Below, piece by piece: positions 17,199-25,762 of a stretch of DNA of 64,000 nucleotides (its first letter is position 1; each line of letters opens with the position of its first letter). Source of the DNA: Halococcus salsus (GTDB lineage Archaea; Halobacteriota; Halobacteria; Halobacteriales; Halococcaceae); assembly GCF_009900715.1 (NCBI RefSeq), contig NZ_JAAAJC010000001.1, forward strand, positions 423,216 to 487,215. Reading direction: 5' to 3'. Below the pieces are notes generated by a model, which ran no database searches, was not told where the DNA came from, and saw only the letters and a list, made by a program, of their open reading frames with translations. Both the position numbers and the translations under genes were made by a program.

Positions 17199-19922
17199 TC
17201 AGCCGGTGGTCTTCATCCCGGCGGCGATCCCCTTCACGGTGAGTCGGAGCGCGCGCTCCTCGGCCTCGGTGCGTTCGTCCTGGCGGAGGAGGTGGATCTG
17301 GAGAACGTTCAACGGGTCCACGTAGGGGTTCCGGCGGTCGAGCCCTTCGAGGAGCCAGTCGCGCCGCACGAGCGAGTCGCGGTCGGTGACCGCCGTAACG
17401 TGCTCGACGGCGCGCTCGTACTCGTCGCGGATCCGGGGGAAGAACGTCCCCGCGAGCGCTTCGTCCGCCATCCCGGCGTAGCTCTCGGCGACCTCCATCT
17501 CGGTGCGTGCGAGCGAGAGCGCGGCGTTGTCGAGGGTCGTTCGGAAGAACGGCCACTCGGCGTACATCTCGCGGAGAACCTCGACGCGCTCGGCGCGGTC
17601 GGTGATGGCGGTGCCCGTCGACCCCTCGTCGAGGTACGTTTCGATGCCGGTCCCGAGCGCGTACCATCCAGGCAAGATACAGCGCGCCTGCGTCCACGAG
17701 AATACCCACGGGATCGCCCGGAGGTCCTCGACGGTGCGCTCGCCCGACCGCGAGGCCGGCCGCGACCCGAGGTTGAGGTTCTCGATCACCCCGATCGGCG
17801 TTGCCTGGCCGAAGAACTCGACGAACCCCTCGCTTTCGAGGAGGTCGCGGTACTCCTCGCGGGCGGCGCTCGCCATCGCGTCCATCGCGTCCGCCCACGC
17901 CGCGGGAACGTCCTCCGTCGGCTGCTCGACCGCGTCGTGGCGCGCGAGGAGCTGGGCGTTCAGCATCTGCTCGAGGTTGCGCTCGGCGATCCGCGGGGTG
18001 GCGTACTTCTCGGCGATCGCCTCGCCCTGTTCGGTGAACTTGACTTCTCCTGTTACCGTACTGTTCGGCAGCGCGCGCAGCGCCTCGTTCATCGGGCCGC
18101 CGCCACGCGAGATCGACCCCCCGCGGCCGTGGAACAGCCGGAGGGAGACATCGTAGTCGGCCACTATCTCGCCGAGACGGCGCTGATTCCGGTGGAGTTC
18201 CCAGTTCGCCGCGAGGAACCCGTTCTCCTTGTTCGAGTCGGAGTAGCCCAACATGATCTCCTGGGTACCGCCACGGGCGGCGACCGCCGCCGCGTAGGCC
18301 TCGTTCTCGAACAGCGTCCCCATGATCCGGTCCGCACCGGAGAGCGCGGATTCGGTTTCGAGCAGCGGCACCACGTCCAATCCCGAATGATCCGGCAACG
18401 AGACCACGCCGGCCTGGTCGGCCAGGAAGAGGACTTCGAGGACGTGGCTCGGCTCCTCGGTCATCGAGATGCAGTAGGTGTCGATGGCGTCGGAGCCGTA
18501 CTCGCGCTCCCAGCCCGCGAGGCTCGCGAACCGTTCGAGGACCGTCCCCGTCGTGTCGGAGACCCCGTCCCGGTCGTCGACGTCGATCACTGACTCCGCC
18601 TGCAGGACCGCGTCGGTGAGGGTTGCGACCCGTTCGTTTTCGTCCATCTCCCCGTACTCGACACCCTGGCGGTCGAGGGTCTCCACCACTGCTGTCGTGT
18701 GGTTCTCGCGGTGGTCGCGCAGGTCGAGGCTCGCGAGCTGGAACTCGAAGGTCGCGACCTGGCGGCGCAGCGGGTCGACGTGAGCGGTCGCGACGGTCCC
18801 CGCGCCGTTCGCCCGGAGACTGGCCGCGAGCGCGTCGAGGTCGGCGACGAGTTCGTCGGCGTTCTCATATCCACCGGGCCGGACGTCGCCCACCCGGACG
18901 AGCCGTTCGCGCATCAGGCGGAGCTGCTGGCGGTAGGGTTCGTTCGGGTAGCGCTCGGCGGCAGTCCCGGCGATCGAGGGAAACCGCTCACGGTCGGCGG
19001 CGAGGCGGTCCTCGAAGGTCTCGTCGGTCTCGATCCGGCGGCCGTCCTGGCTCACCACCCCCGAAAGGCGTTTGAGTTCGTCGCGGTAGCGCTCGACCAC
19101 CACCGAGCGCTGCCGGTCGAGGGTCTCCGTCGTCACTGCGGGCGTGACGTAGGGGTTCCCGTCGGCGTCGCTGCCCGCCCACGACCGGAACTGGAACAAC
19201 TGGGGGATCGAGACGTCCTCGAACCGTTCGCCGAGCGCTTCCTCGAACTCGGCGTAGACTTCCCCTGTGACGTCGAACAGGGTGTTCTCGAGGTACCACT
19301 GGACGTTCCGCGCCTCGTCGCCGGGTTCCGGCCGACGGTCGCGGACCTGGGCGGTCTGCCAGAGGCTCGTGATCTCGGCGTCGATGTCGCGTTTCACCTG
19401 CGCTTCCTCGGTGTCCGTGAGGAGGCGCTCGTCGAGGGTTTCGAGGTGGCGCGTCACCGCACGGAGCTTCGATTTCACCGTCTTCCGGCGGGCTTCGGTG
19501 GGATGGGCGGTAAAAGTCGGCTCGATCAGGACGTCGTCGAGCAGGGACTCGACGGTTGCGGCGTCGACGTCGGCCGCGGCGAGTTCGTCGACCGCCGCGC
19601 CGAGGCTGTCGGCCAGCGAGCCCTCCTGAGAGGCCGACCGGATCGCGCGGATGCGCTCGCGCTCCTCGGCGAGGTTGACGAGTTCGAAGTAGCTCGTGAA
19701 CGCGCGTGCGACGGCGCTCTCGGTCGCCGGATCGAGGTCCTCCACCGTCTCGCGGAGGGGGTCACGCGAGTCGGCGTCGCCACGCCGGTAGTCGATCGCC
19801 GCGGTTCGGAGCCGCTCGACGACCTCGTAGGCGTCTGTCGATGCTTGGTCCTCGATCACGTCACCGAGTAACGCGCCGAGTTCCCGGACGTCTCGCTCCA
19901 CGGTCCGTCGATGGAGTGTCAT
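17199..19922 (-). CDS. ppc: Phosphoenolpyruvate carboxylase
   Basis: 907-residue bacterial-type enzyme converting PEP and bicarbonate to oxaloacetate, an anaplerotic step. Catalytic blocks are present in order: FTAHPTEARRKTV (catalytic His) near residue 140, EIMLGYSDSNKENGF near 560, FHGRGGSISRGGGP near 600, and the C-terminal TVKGIAAGMKTTG ending in the conserved glycine. The start ATG at 19922 was preferred to one five residues upstream because MTLHRRTVERDVRELG fits the family N-terminus. No allosteric or phosphorylation extension is seen. Confidence 0.95.
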   Translation of the reverse strand: MTLHRRTVERDVRELGALLGDVIEDQASTDAYEVVERLRTAAIDYRRGDADSRDPLRETVEDLDPATESAVARAFTSYFELVNLAEERERIRAIRSASQEGSLADSLGAAVDELAAADVDAATVESLLDDVLIEPTFTAHPTEARRKTVKSKLRAVTRHLETLDERLLTDTEEAQVKRDIDAEITSLWQTAQVRDRRPEPGDEARNVQWYLENTLFDVTGEVYAEFEEALGERFEDVSIPQLFQFRSWAGSDADGNPYVTPAVTTETLDRQRSVVVERYRDELKRLSGVVSQDGRRIETDETFEDRLAADRERFPSIAGTAAERYPNEPYRQQLRLMRERLVRVGDVRPGGYENADELVADLDALAASLRANGAGTVATAHVDPLRRQVATFEFQLASLDLRDHRENHTTAVVETLDRQGVEYGEMDENERVATLTDAVLQAESVIDVDDRDGVSDTTGTVLERFASLAGWEREYGSDAIDTYCISMTEEPSHVLEVLFLADQAGVVSLPDHSGLDVVPLLETESALSGADRIMGTLFENEAYAAAVAARGGTQEIMLGYSDSNKENGFLAANWELHRNQRRLGEIVADYDVSLRLFHGRGGSISRGGGPMNEALRALPNSTVTGEVKFTEQGEAIAEKYATPRIAERNLEQMLNAQLLARHDAVEQPTEDVPAAWADAMDAMASAAREEYRDLLESEGFVEFFGQATPIGVIENLNLGSRPASRSGERTVEDLRAIPWVFSWTQARCILPGWYALGTGIETYLDEGSTGTAITDRAERVEVLREMYAEWPFFRTTLDNAALSLARTEMEVAESYAGMADEALAGTFFPRIRDEYERAVEHVTAVTDRDSLVRRDWLLEGLDRRNPYVDPLNVLQIHLLRQDERTEAEERALRLTVKGIAAGMKTTG

Positions 19923-19964
19923 GCTACCGCTGGTCACGCCACCGGCAAAATCGTTCGTGTGCGG

Positions 19965-21029
19965 TCAATTCTGCCGACGAGCGACCAGTGCCATCGCGAG
20001 GAGGGCGACGACCGCGACCACGAGGCCGAACCCAGGCCCGTCGCCAGCGGTCGTGGTTTCGGCGGCATCACCCGTCGCGGCGGCCCCGGGTTCGTCGGTC
20101 GCGGTCGCCGTCGCGGTCCGGGTCGCCGTCGGCGTGGGTGTCGTGGTCTGGCCGGCGGGGGCGAACGTGCTCGTGTTGCCGAGCGCCGAGACGTTCGCGA
20201 CCACCACGTTCCGGTCGGTGTTGACGTAGTTCACGCCGGGCACCTGCGACCAGTTGCGTTCGTAGCCCCAGAGCCGGAGGCTGTTCTCGGTGACGTTCGC
20301 GTCCGCGACGCTCGCGTCGTCGTACCCGACGATCACCCGAATCGTGGCGTTCTGGCCCGTGCCCGCCATCCCGACGTGCTGGTCGATGGCCGTCCGGTTG
20401 GGCAGACCGCCGGGAACGCTCTCGACACCCGTCAGCGCGGCGTTCGTCGCGACGAACGAGAGCGTCGAGGTGTTCGTCTCGAAGCGCTCGGCCGCGACCC
20501 CCGAGGAGTTGGTCGTATAGAGGCTCCAGCGGTCGTTGTCGACGGCTGTGACGTTCCGGAGCGCCGTGTTCGGCGCGTCGCGCAGGAGTACGCCGTTCCG
20601 GGCGTTCGCGCTTGCGTTCACCGTTTCGAGCGAGCCGTTCGTGACGCCCTGGTAGTAGACGCCCGCGGTCCAGCCCGTCGTCGTGACGTTCCGGACGGTG
20701 ACGTTCGAGAGCCCGGTCAGGGAGTTGTTGACCTTCACGCCGACGCTCTCGCTGGCGTTCGCCCCGTTGATCGTGTGACCGTTGCCGTCGAAGACCACGT
20801 CGTCGGAGAGGATCTGGACGCAGACCGTTCGATTGCTGTCCTCGATGTCGGACGTCAGGGCGTACTCGCCGTCGTTGGCGATCGTGCGACACGAGTCGAT
20901 GGTCGTCGCGCCGTTCGTGCCGTTCGTGTCGCTCGTCGACTGTGCGCTCGCGAGCCCGCCGACGCCGGCGACCCCCACCGCGACCACGAGGAGACAAACA
21001 ACGAGACCGACCCGTCTGCCGTGATGCAT
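19965..21029 (-). CDS. Beta-helix (NosD-like) surface protein with PGF-CTERM signal, short paralogue
   Basis: 354-residue third member of the local beta-helix family. The signal region is at residues 5-25 (ending GLASAQ), then DSCRTIANDGEYALTSDI and FDGNGHTINGAN as in the paralogues, with fewer rungs (to about residue 190). A beta domain follows, then a short Thr-rich stalk and the PGF-CTERM signal (DGPGFG, hydrophobic helix, RRQN), so archaeosortase-dependent anchoring is expected. ATG 21029 was chosen because GCTATTATG at 21054-21062 on this strand gives exact leaderless spacing; that TATA also covers the alternative ATG at 21056. Confidence 0.86.
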   Translation of the reverse strand: MHHGRRVGLVVCLLVVAVGVAGVGGLASAQSTSDTNGTNGATTIDSCRTIANDGEYALTSDIEDSNRTVCVQILSDDVVFDGNGHTINGANASESVGVKVNNSLTGLSNVTVRNVTTTGWTAGVYYQGVTNGSLETVNASANARNGVLLRDAPNTALRNVTAVDNDRWSLYTTNSSGVAAERFETNTSTLSFVATNAALTGVESVPGGLPNRTAIDQHVGMAGTGQNATIRVIVGYDDASVADANVTENSLRLWGYERNWSQVPGVNYVNTDRNVVVANVSALGNTSTFAPAGQTTTPTPTATRTATATATDEPGAAATGDAAETTTAGDGPGFGLVVAVVALLAMALVARRQN

Positions 21030-21104
21030 CGTATCCGCGTCGGATCGCCGGGTCATAATAGCTGTCGGCTCGGGCTCGACGGCCACTGTTCGGGGTCGGG
21101 CGGC

Positions 21105-21593
21105 TCAGAACAGCCCGCTCGCTCGGAGCCCGTAGGCGAGGAGTCGTTGGGGGTACTCGGTGACGAGCGCCGCGGCGACCGCGAGTTCGAGCGCGGTGAC
21201 GACGAGGATCACCCCGCCCGCGAACCGGCTTCTGGTCGAGACGCCGAACGGGAAGTCGAACTCGCCGCTGTCGAACGGGTAGAAGAGCGCGATCCCGCGT
21301 TTCGAACCCAGGAGGTCGAGCGCGTAGTGGGTCGCGACCCCGATCCAGACGTACTGGAGGTTGCCGAAGTAGATCGGATAGACGAAGAAGAGCACCAGAA
21401 CCGGGAGGTTGTGGAACGTCTTCCGGTGGGTGCCGAAGGCGGTGTCGACGTCGGGAAAGAGCGCCCCGAGGGTGACGGGTACCGCGATGGCGAGGACGGC
21501 CCGGACCGTCGTGAGGTCGCCGGCGGGGTAGGTCAGAACCGCGAGCCCGATGCTCAACACCACCGCGTTGAGCACGTGGCCTTTCTTGTTCAT
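21105..21593 (-). CDS. YdjM-like membrane metal-dependent hydrolase (DUF457)
   Basis: 162-residue membrane protein of the DUF457/YdjM family ('metal-dependent hydrolase'). The signature FPDVDTAFGTHRKTFHN near residue 46 holds the Asp and His residues thought to bind metal. GVATHYALDLLGSKRGIALF carries the second H...D pair and is followed by a FYPFDSGEFDFPFG loop. About four membrane segments are visible. The start at ATG 21593 excludes a long low-quality extension. The substrate is unknown; a lipid-related role is possible from the fold's relation to phospholipase C-like proteins. Confidence 0.8.
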   Translation of the reverse strand: MNKKGHVLNAVVLSIGLAVLTYPAGDLTTVRAVLAIAVPVTLGALFPDVDTAFGTHRKTFHNLPVLVLFFVYPIYFGNLQYVWIGVATHYALDLLGSKRGIALFYPFDSGEFDFPFGVSTRSRFAGGVILVVTALELAVAAALVTEYPQRLLAYGLRASGLF

Positions 21594-21643
21594 CCGTTCG
21601 CCTCGAATCGCCCGACGTGGCGGGAATAGTAAATCGTGTCGGG

Positions 21644-22159
21644 TCAGCTCCGGCGCGAATCGAGCGCGTCGAGGGTCGCGGCGAGCGCGCGCTGCGCGCT
21701 CTTCTCCTTGATATCGTCCCGGTCCCCGTCGAAGACGTGGTGTTCGGCGGTCGCCGTCGTCCCGCCCGTGCCCCACGGGCCGGCGTAGGCCACACCGATG
21801 TACACCGTCCCGACGGGTTTCTCGTCGGTGCCGCCGTCCGGGCCGGCGATGCCGGTAGTGGAGACGCCCCAGGTGGTGTCGGCGGTGTCGCGCGCGCCAC
21901 GGGCCATCTCGATGGCCACCTTGGAACTCACCGCGCCGTGGGCGTCGAGGGATTCGCGACTCACGCCCAGCACGCCGCGTTTCGCCCGCGAGGAGTAGGT
22001 CACGAGCCCGCGGTCGAAGTAGTCGCTCGACCCCGGCACGTCGGTGAGCTTCGACCCGACGAGGCCGCCGGTACAGGATTCGGCGGTCGCGATGGTCGCG
22101 CCGGTCTCGCGGAGCGCGTCGCCGAGTCGGGCTTCGATGGGGTCGTCGGTTGCGGGCAT
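21644..22159 (-). CDS. CinA C-terminal domain amidohydrolase (PncC-like)
   Basis: 171-residue protein made of the CinA C-terminal domain only. ATAESCTGGLVGSKLTDVPG at residues 23-42 includes the catalytic serine region, and STTGIAGPDGGTDEKPVGTV near residue 100 is the second signature. In bacteria this domain is nicotinamide-nucleotide amidase (PncC), converting NMN to nicotinic acid mononucleotide in NAD salvage. The N-terminal CinA/MoaB-like domain is absent, as in stand-alone PncC. The intergenic element B lies upstream of this gene. Confidence 0.92.
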   Translation of the reverse strand: MPATDDPIEARLGDALRETGATIATAESCTGGLVGSKLTDVPGSSDYFDRGLVTYSSRAKRGVLGVSRESLDAHGAVSSKVAIEMARGARDTADTTWGVSTTGIAGPDGGTDEKPVGTVYIGVAYAGPWGTGGTTATAEHHVFDGDRDDIKEKSAQRALAATLDALDSRRS

Positions 22160-22195
22160 AGAGGGCGAACGAACCCCGGCGGCAATAGCGATCGG

Positions 22196-22505
22196 GTGCG
22201 GAGCGGATGCTGTGGCGGTGTGGCGGTGTGGGTGCTGTGGCGCGCGGCCTCCGCGCCGCCCGTCGGGCGGCGCGAAACGCTCGTGCGAGGGATGAGCGAA
22301 CGGGCGGAGCGAGTGAGCGAATCGGCTGGGGAGGCGTGTGGCGGTTGCAGTGCAGTGCGAAAGCGGTCAGCATCCGCGCGAACGGAGTGAGAGCGGTTTA
22401 CCGTGAACGAGCCGCAGGCGAGTGAGTGGCCTTTTTAGTCCAGGTTTTTGCGAGGAGTGGTTGGCGAACGGAGTGAGCCAACCCGACGAGGAAAAAAGTG
22501 GGTGG
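22196..22505 (+). repeat. Modular intergenic repeat, copy B
   Basis: The gap 22160-22505 is almost wholly this element. CGGCTGGGGAGGCGTGTGG at 22323-22341 is identical in copies A and C, and GAGGGATGAGC precedes it as in those copies. The core is 22431-22503: CTTTTTAGTCCAGG, then TTTTTGCGAGGAGTGG, hairpin 22459-22483 (GGTTGGC paired with GCCAACC), then AACCCGACGAGG and AAAAAAGTGG. On the complementary strand the core begins right after the stop codon of the SDR gene (22506), so its A-tract reads as a T-tract in that gene's 3' region. Confidence 0.85.
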
Positions 22506-23327
22506 TTAGGTTACGCGCCGAACCAGCCCGTAGAGGGTGTTCTGGACCTCGGCGGGCAGGAAACGGGCGTAGTCGGCGGCGCTCGCGAGCGGGCCGACGG
22601 GGTAGCGCGCCGGCGGGTCGGGCGAGACCGCCGCGTCGAGGATCGCGTCGGCGACCTGGTCGGGCTGGACGGTGCCGACGCCGCCGTTGAGGACGGTCCG
22701 GGCGTCCTCGAACATCGCGTAGAACGACTCGTAGGCCCCGGTGCGTTCGAGCCCGTCGAGTTCGTCGGCGGCGCGGTCGTCGAAGTCGGTGGCCACGGGA
22801 CCGGGTGCGACCACGGAGACGTGGATGCCGTAGTCCGAGACCTCGGCTCGGAGGGCGTCGCTGATGGCTTCGAGCGCGAACTTCGAGCCGGCGTAGACCC
22901 CGTTGCCGGGCGTGGCGAACCGGCCCGCGGTACTGGAGACGTTCACGATCCGGCCGACGCCGCGGTCGCGCATGTGGGGCAGAACGGCGCGGATCAGGCG
23001 GTGAGGGCCGTAGAGGTTGGTCTCGAACTGGTCGTGGACCCGTTCGGTGGGGACGTCCTCCACGGTCCCGAACTGGCCGTAGCCCGCGTTGTTCACGAGA
23101 CAGTCGATCCGCCCGGTCTCGTCGATGACCCGTTCGACGACCGCCTCGATGGCGTCGGGGTCGGTGACGTCGAGCGGGGCGGTCGCACAGCCCGCCATCT
23201 CGAGGTCCGCGACGTCCGATTCGTCGCGCGCGGTCGCGTAGACCGTCCACTCGGCTTCGAGGAACGCCTCGGCGGTCGCGCGGCCGATCCCCGACGAGCA
23301 GCCGGTGATGAGAACTGTCTTCGCCAT
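22506..23327 (-). CDS. SDR family oxidoreductase
   Basis: 273-residue classical short-chain dehydrogenase/reductase. The Rossmann motif TGCSSGIGRA is at residues 8-17, the NNAGYGQFG motif near residue 85, a catalytic Ser in NVSSTAGRF and the YAGSK catalytic pair near residues 150-155. The loop after the active site (VAPGPVATDF) is typical. The coenzyme is probably NADP(H) or NAD(H); the substrate cannot be told. Its stop codon abuts the core of repeat element B, which may supply its terminator. Confidence 0.92.
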   Translation of the reverse strand: MAKTVLITGCSSGIGRATAEAFLEAEWTVYATARDESDVADLEMAGCATAPLDVTDPDAIEAVVERVIDETGRIDCLVNNAGYGQFGTVEDVPTERVHDQFETNLYGPHRLIRAVLPHMRDRGVGRIVNVSSTAGRFATPGNGVYAGSKFALEAISDALRAEVSDYGIHVSVVAPGPVATDFDDRAADELDGLERTGAYESFYAMFEDARTVLNGGVGTVQPDQVADAILDAAVSPDPPARYPVGPLASAADYARFLPAEVQNTLYGLVRRVT

Positions 23328-23377
23328 GCAGGCATCTCTCGTCGTGGGTAGTTAACTTCCGGCGTTCCGGGCCGGCC

Positions 23378-24148
23378 TCACTCCTCGAAGTCCCGTTTGA
23401 CCTCGCCGGCGTAGGCGTCGGCGAGCCGCGTTGGTTCGGGGAGTTTGTAGCCGTCACAGAGCCGTTCGACGAGGTCCGCCGCGGTCGGCGGGCCGACGCG
23501 GTGGCCCGGGCTCACGTAGACCGGGTTGATGGTCCGGCTCCCGGAATCGTACTGGCGGGTCTGGACCGCGTAGCCGATCCGTCCGTCGGTGGTCTCCACA
23601 CGGTCGTCGGCCGCGATGGCGACCCGCGCGCCTTCGGGGAGGTCGTCGAGCGGGGAGTCGGGGGTCCCGCAGAGCAACCCCTTCGCGACCCCGATGCTCG
23701 GCAGGTCGAAAAGGAGTCCAAGATGGGTCGCGAGGCCGGCCTCGCGGTAGTGGATCCGACCGCTACCGTCGAAGACCGCGAGGTCCGGCTCGACGTCGAG
23801 GTTCGCGAACGCCGCGACGATCGCGCCCGCCTCCCGAAAGGAGAGCAGACCGGGGATATAGGGGAACTCGCAATCGACGACCGCACTCGCGCGCTCGACG
23901 ACCTCACCACCGCGGAGGGCGACTATCGCGCCGACCGCGCGGTCGTCGAGGAACGCCTGGTCGACGCCGACGATGGTCGGTGGATCCCCCGAGAGGTTCG
24001 TGAGCGTCGGGGTCGCCGAAACCGCCTCGGGATCGAAATCGAACTCGTCGGCGAACTGCGCGGTAGCGGCGACCTCGCGCTGGAGCGCCTCCATTTCATC
24101 GCGGGAGTCGGCCGGGTCGGGGAGGAATCGTGGATAGGCGGGTTCCAT
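23378..24148 (-). CDS. nfi: Endonuclease V
   Basis: 256-residue deoxyinosine-specific endonuclease. IVGVDQAFLDDRAVGA near residue 60 holds the first catalytic Asp, CEFPYIPGLLSFREAG near 95 the substrate-wedge PYIPG motif and a catalytic Glu, FDGSGRIHYREAGLATHLG near 126 the second Asp and His, and GVAKGLL the conserved Lys. It nicks DNA near deaminated adenine for repair. The start ATG overlaps the stop of the upstream rhomboid gene by one base, so the two are cotranscribed. Confidence 0.94.
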   Translation of the reverse strand: MEPAYPRFLPDPADSRDEMEALQREVAATAQFADEFDFDPEAVSATPTLTNLSGDPPTIVGVDQAFLDDRAVGAIVALRGGEVVERASAVVDCEFPYIPGLLSFREAGAIVAAFANLDVEPDLAVFDGSGRIHYREAGLATHLGLLFDLPSIGVAKGLLCGTPDSPLDDLPEGARVAIAADDRVETTDGRIGYAVQTRQYDSGSRTINPVYVSPGHRVGPPTAADLVERLCDGYKLPEPTRLADAYAGEVKRDFEE

Positions 24149-25065
24149 CAGAACGGCCCACGCCCGCGGCCGGGGCCACCCATGCCGCCGCCGCCACGGC
24201 CGCCGCCGCCGAACTGGAGCTGGTTGGGCAGGCGATACTGGTTCTTGACCCGCTGGCCGTAGGCGAGTCCCACCAGCAGTCCGACGAGGTGGGCGGCATC
24301 GGCGACGCCGGGGAAGAGCGGGACCCCGAGGATCCCGGAGACCGAGATGAGGACGTAGGCCCCAGTGAGCACCCAGATCGGGACGGGAAGCAGGAAGTAG
24401 AGGTAGACACGCAATCCGGGGTTGAGCACCGTGAGCACGCCCATGATCGCGAGCGCGGCACCGCTCGCGCCGAGGGCGGGGGTCGGGTTTCCTTGGAGGA
24501 TCGCCAGTCCCAGATAGCCCAGCCCGGCGAGGATCCCGCTGCCGAGGAAGAGCAGCGTGAAGTCACGCGACCCGATGTACTCCTCGACCAGCCGGCCGAA
24601 GAAGTAGATCACGATGCCGTTGAAGAGGAGATGGGTGAGTCCGGAGTGGGCGAAGACCGAGGTGACCCAGGTCCAGACGTAGAAGGGGTGCTGCGGCGAG
24701 ACGGTGAACACCGCGTTCCAGAGGCTCGAATTGACGGGGATCCCGATGACCGGGAAGACGAGATACTGGAACCCGAACGTGATGAACATCAGCCCGAGGA
24801 AGACGTAGGTCATGTTCCCGCGGAAGTAGCCCATCGGGCCGCCGGTGGCGGTGAGGTCCGAGAACCGTCCGCCCGAGCGCGTACCCGAGTCGTCGGCGCT
24901 CCCGTCGAAGCCGCTGTCGAAGATGCCCGACGGGTCGTTCCAGTCGTCGAGCCCCGTGCAGTCGTGGGCCTCCGGGAGCCGGTGTTCGCCGCAGAACGTG
25001 CCGCCGCAGTGTCGGCAGTGGTACGGCATGTTCTCGCTTCGCCCACACGCGTCACACGTCGCCAT
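24148..25065 (-). CDS. Rhomboid-family intramembrane serine protease with N-terminal zinc finger
   Basis: 305-residue membrane protease. An N-terminal AN1-like zinc finger (CDACGRSENMPYHCRHCG, then FCGEHRLPEAHDC) is followed by a Ser/Gly/Asp-rich linker and six membrane segments. The active-site serine lies in GASGAALAIMG and the histidine in DAAHLVGLLVGLAYG, giving the Ser-His dyad. The C-terminus is Gly-rich (GGGGRGGGGMGGPGRGRG). The start at 25065 places the finger at the N-terminus. It shares an overlap with endonuclease V downstream, with no obvious functional link. Confidence 0.92.
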   Translation of the reverse strand: MATCDACGRSENMPYHCRHCGGTFCGEHRLPEAHDCTGLDDWNDPSGIFDSGFDGSADDSGTRSGGRFSDLTATGGPMGYFRGNMTYVFLGLMFITFGFQYLVFPVIGIPVNSSLWNAVFTVSPQHPFYVWTWVTSVFAHSGLTHLLFNGIVIYFFGRLVEEYIGSRDFTLLFLGSGILAGLGYLGLAILQGNPTPALGASGAALAIMGVLTVLNPGLRVYLYFLLPVPIWVLTGAYVLISVSGILGVPLFPGVADAAHLVGLLVGLAYGQRVKNQYRLPNQLQFGGGGRGGGGMGGPGRGRGPF

Positions 25066-25305
25066 TGGTCGTGATGGGGGTCGATGCCTCAAGTCGGTTT
25101 TGGGTTCCCGACCGGAACCGACGGCACGCCGCCCGCTCCGGCAGGTCGACCATCCCGGTGCCCGTCGAAGGGTTGGGACGAGACCCCGCGACCGGCCCGA
25201 CCGTCGAAACGCCTTTCGCCCGGTGAATCCAACCGCCGAACAGACGATGTTCCCCGAACCGAGACCCGGACGACGGCTCCGCCGTCCGTCGAACGGGGGT
25301 CAGCG

Positions 25306-25749
25306 ATGAAGTCCTACGAACGAAAACAGCTCCTCGCGCGGATCGACCGCGAGGGCGCGACGATCGGGGCGTCGATCCCGGAGACCATCACCGTCGAGGG
25401 CGAGCCGCTCGAACTCCGGGCGTTCGTCTTCGAGGCGCGCTCGCGCGAGTCGGTCCCCGCCGAGGACCGCGAGGAGATCGATCTGGCCAAGCGAAACCTC
25501 CGGCGCGAACGGATCGCCCGGCGCGACAGGATCGAGGCGGGCGACATCAGTCGCGAGCGAGGCGAGGAACTCGCCGAGAGCATCATCGGGATCGACCGCG
25601 CGCTCCACGCGCTCTCGGACCTCGGCACCGCCGACATCGAGGCCGAAGCCGAGGCGCAGGAACGCGCCGACCGGAAGCGCTGGGTGTCGTTCCTCCAGCA
25701 GGCGCTCGGGAACGAGTCGGGTGGGCAACGGGCTGGAGGCCGCCGATGA
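25306..25749 (+). CDS. DUF5788 family protein
   Basis: 147-residue soluble haloarchaeal protein of DUF5788. The start MKSYERKQLLARIDREGATI fits the family; in-frame codons back to 25084 encode low-complexity residues and are not credible. The middle is strongly helical and charged (EIDLAKRNLRRERIARRDRI), suggesting a helical bundle or coiled coil. It lies just ahead of polX, 13 bases before its start, and is probably cotranscribed. The function is unknown. The 240-base gap before it shows no clear TATA box. Confidence 0.82.
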   Translation: MKSYERKQLLARIDREGATIGASIPETITVEGEPLELRAFVFEARSRESVPAEDREEIDLAKRNLRRERIARRDRIEAGDISRERGEELAESIIGIDRALHALSDLGTADIEAEAEAQERADRKRWVSFLQQALGNESGGQRAGGRR

Positions 25750-25762
25750 CCGGGGACAACCG

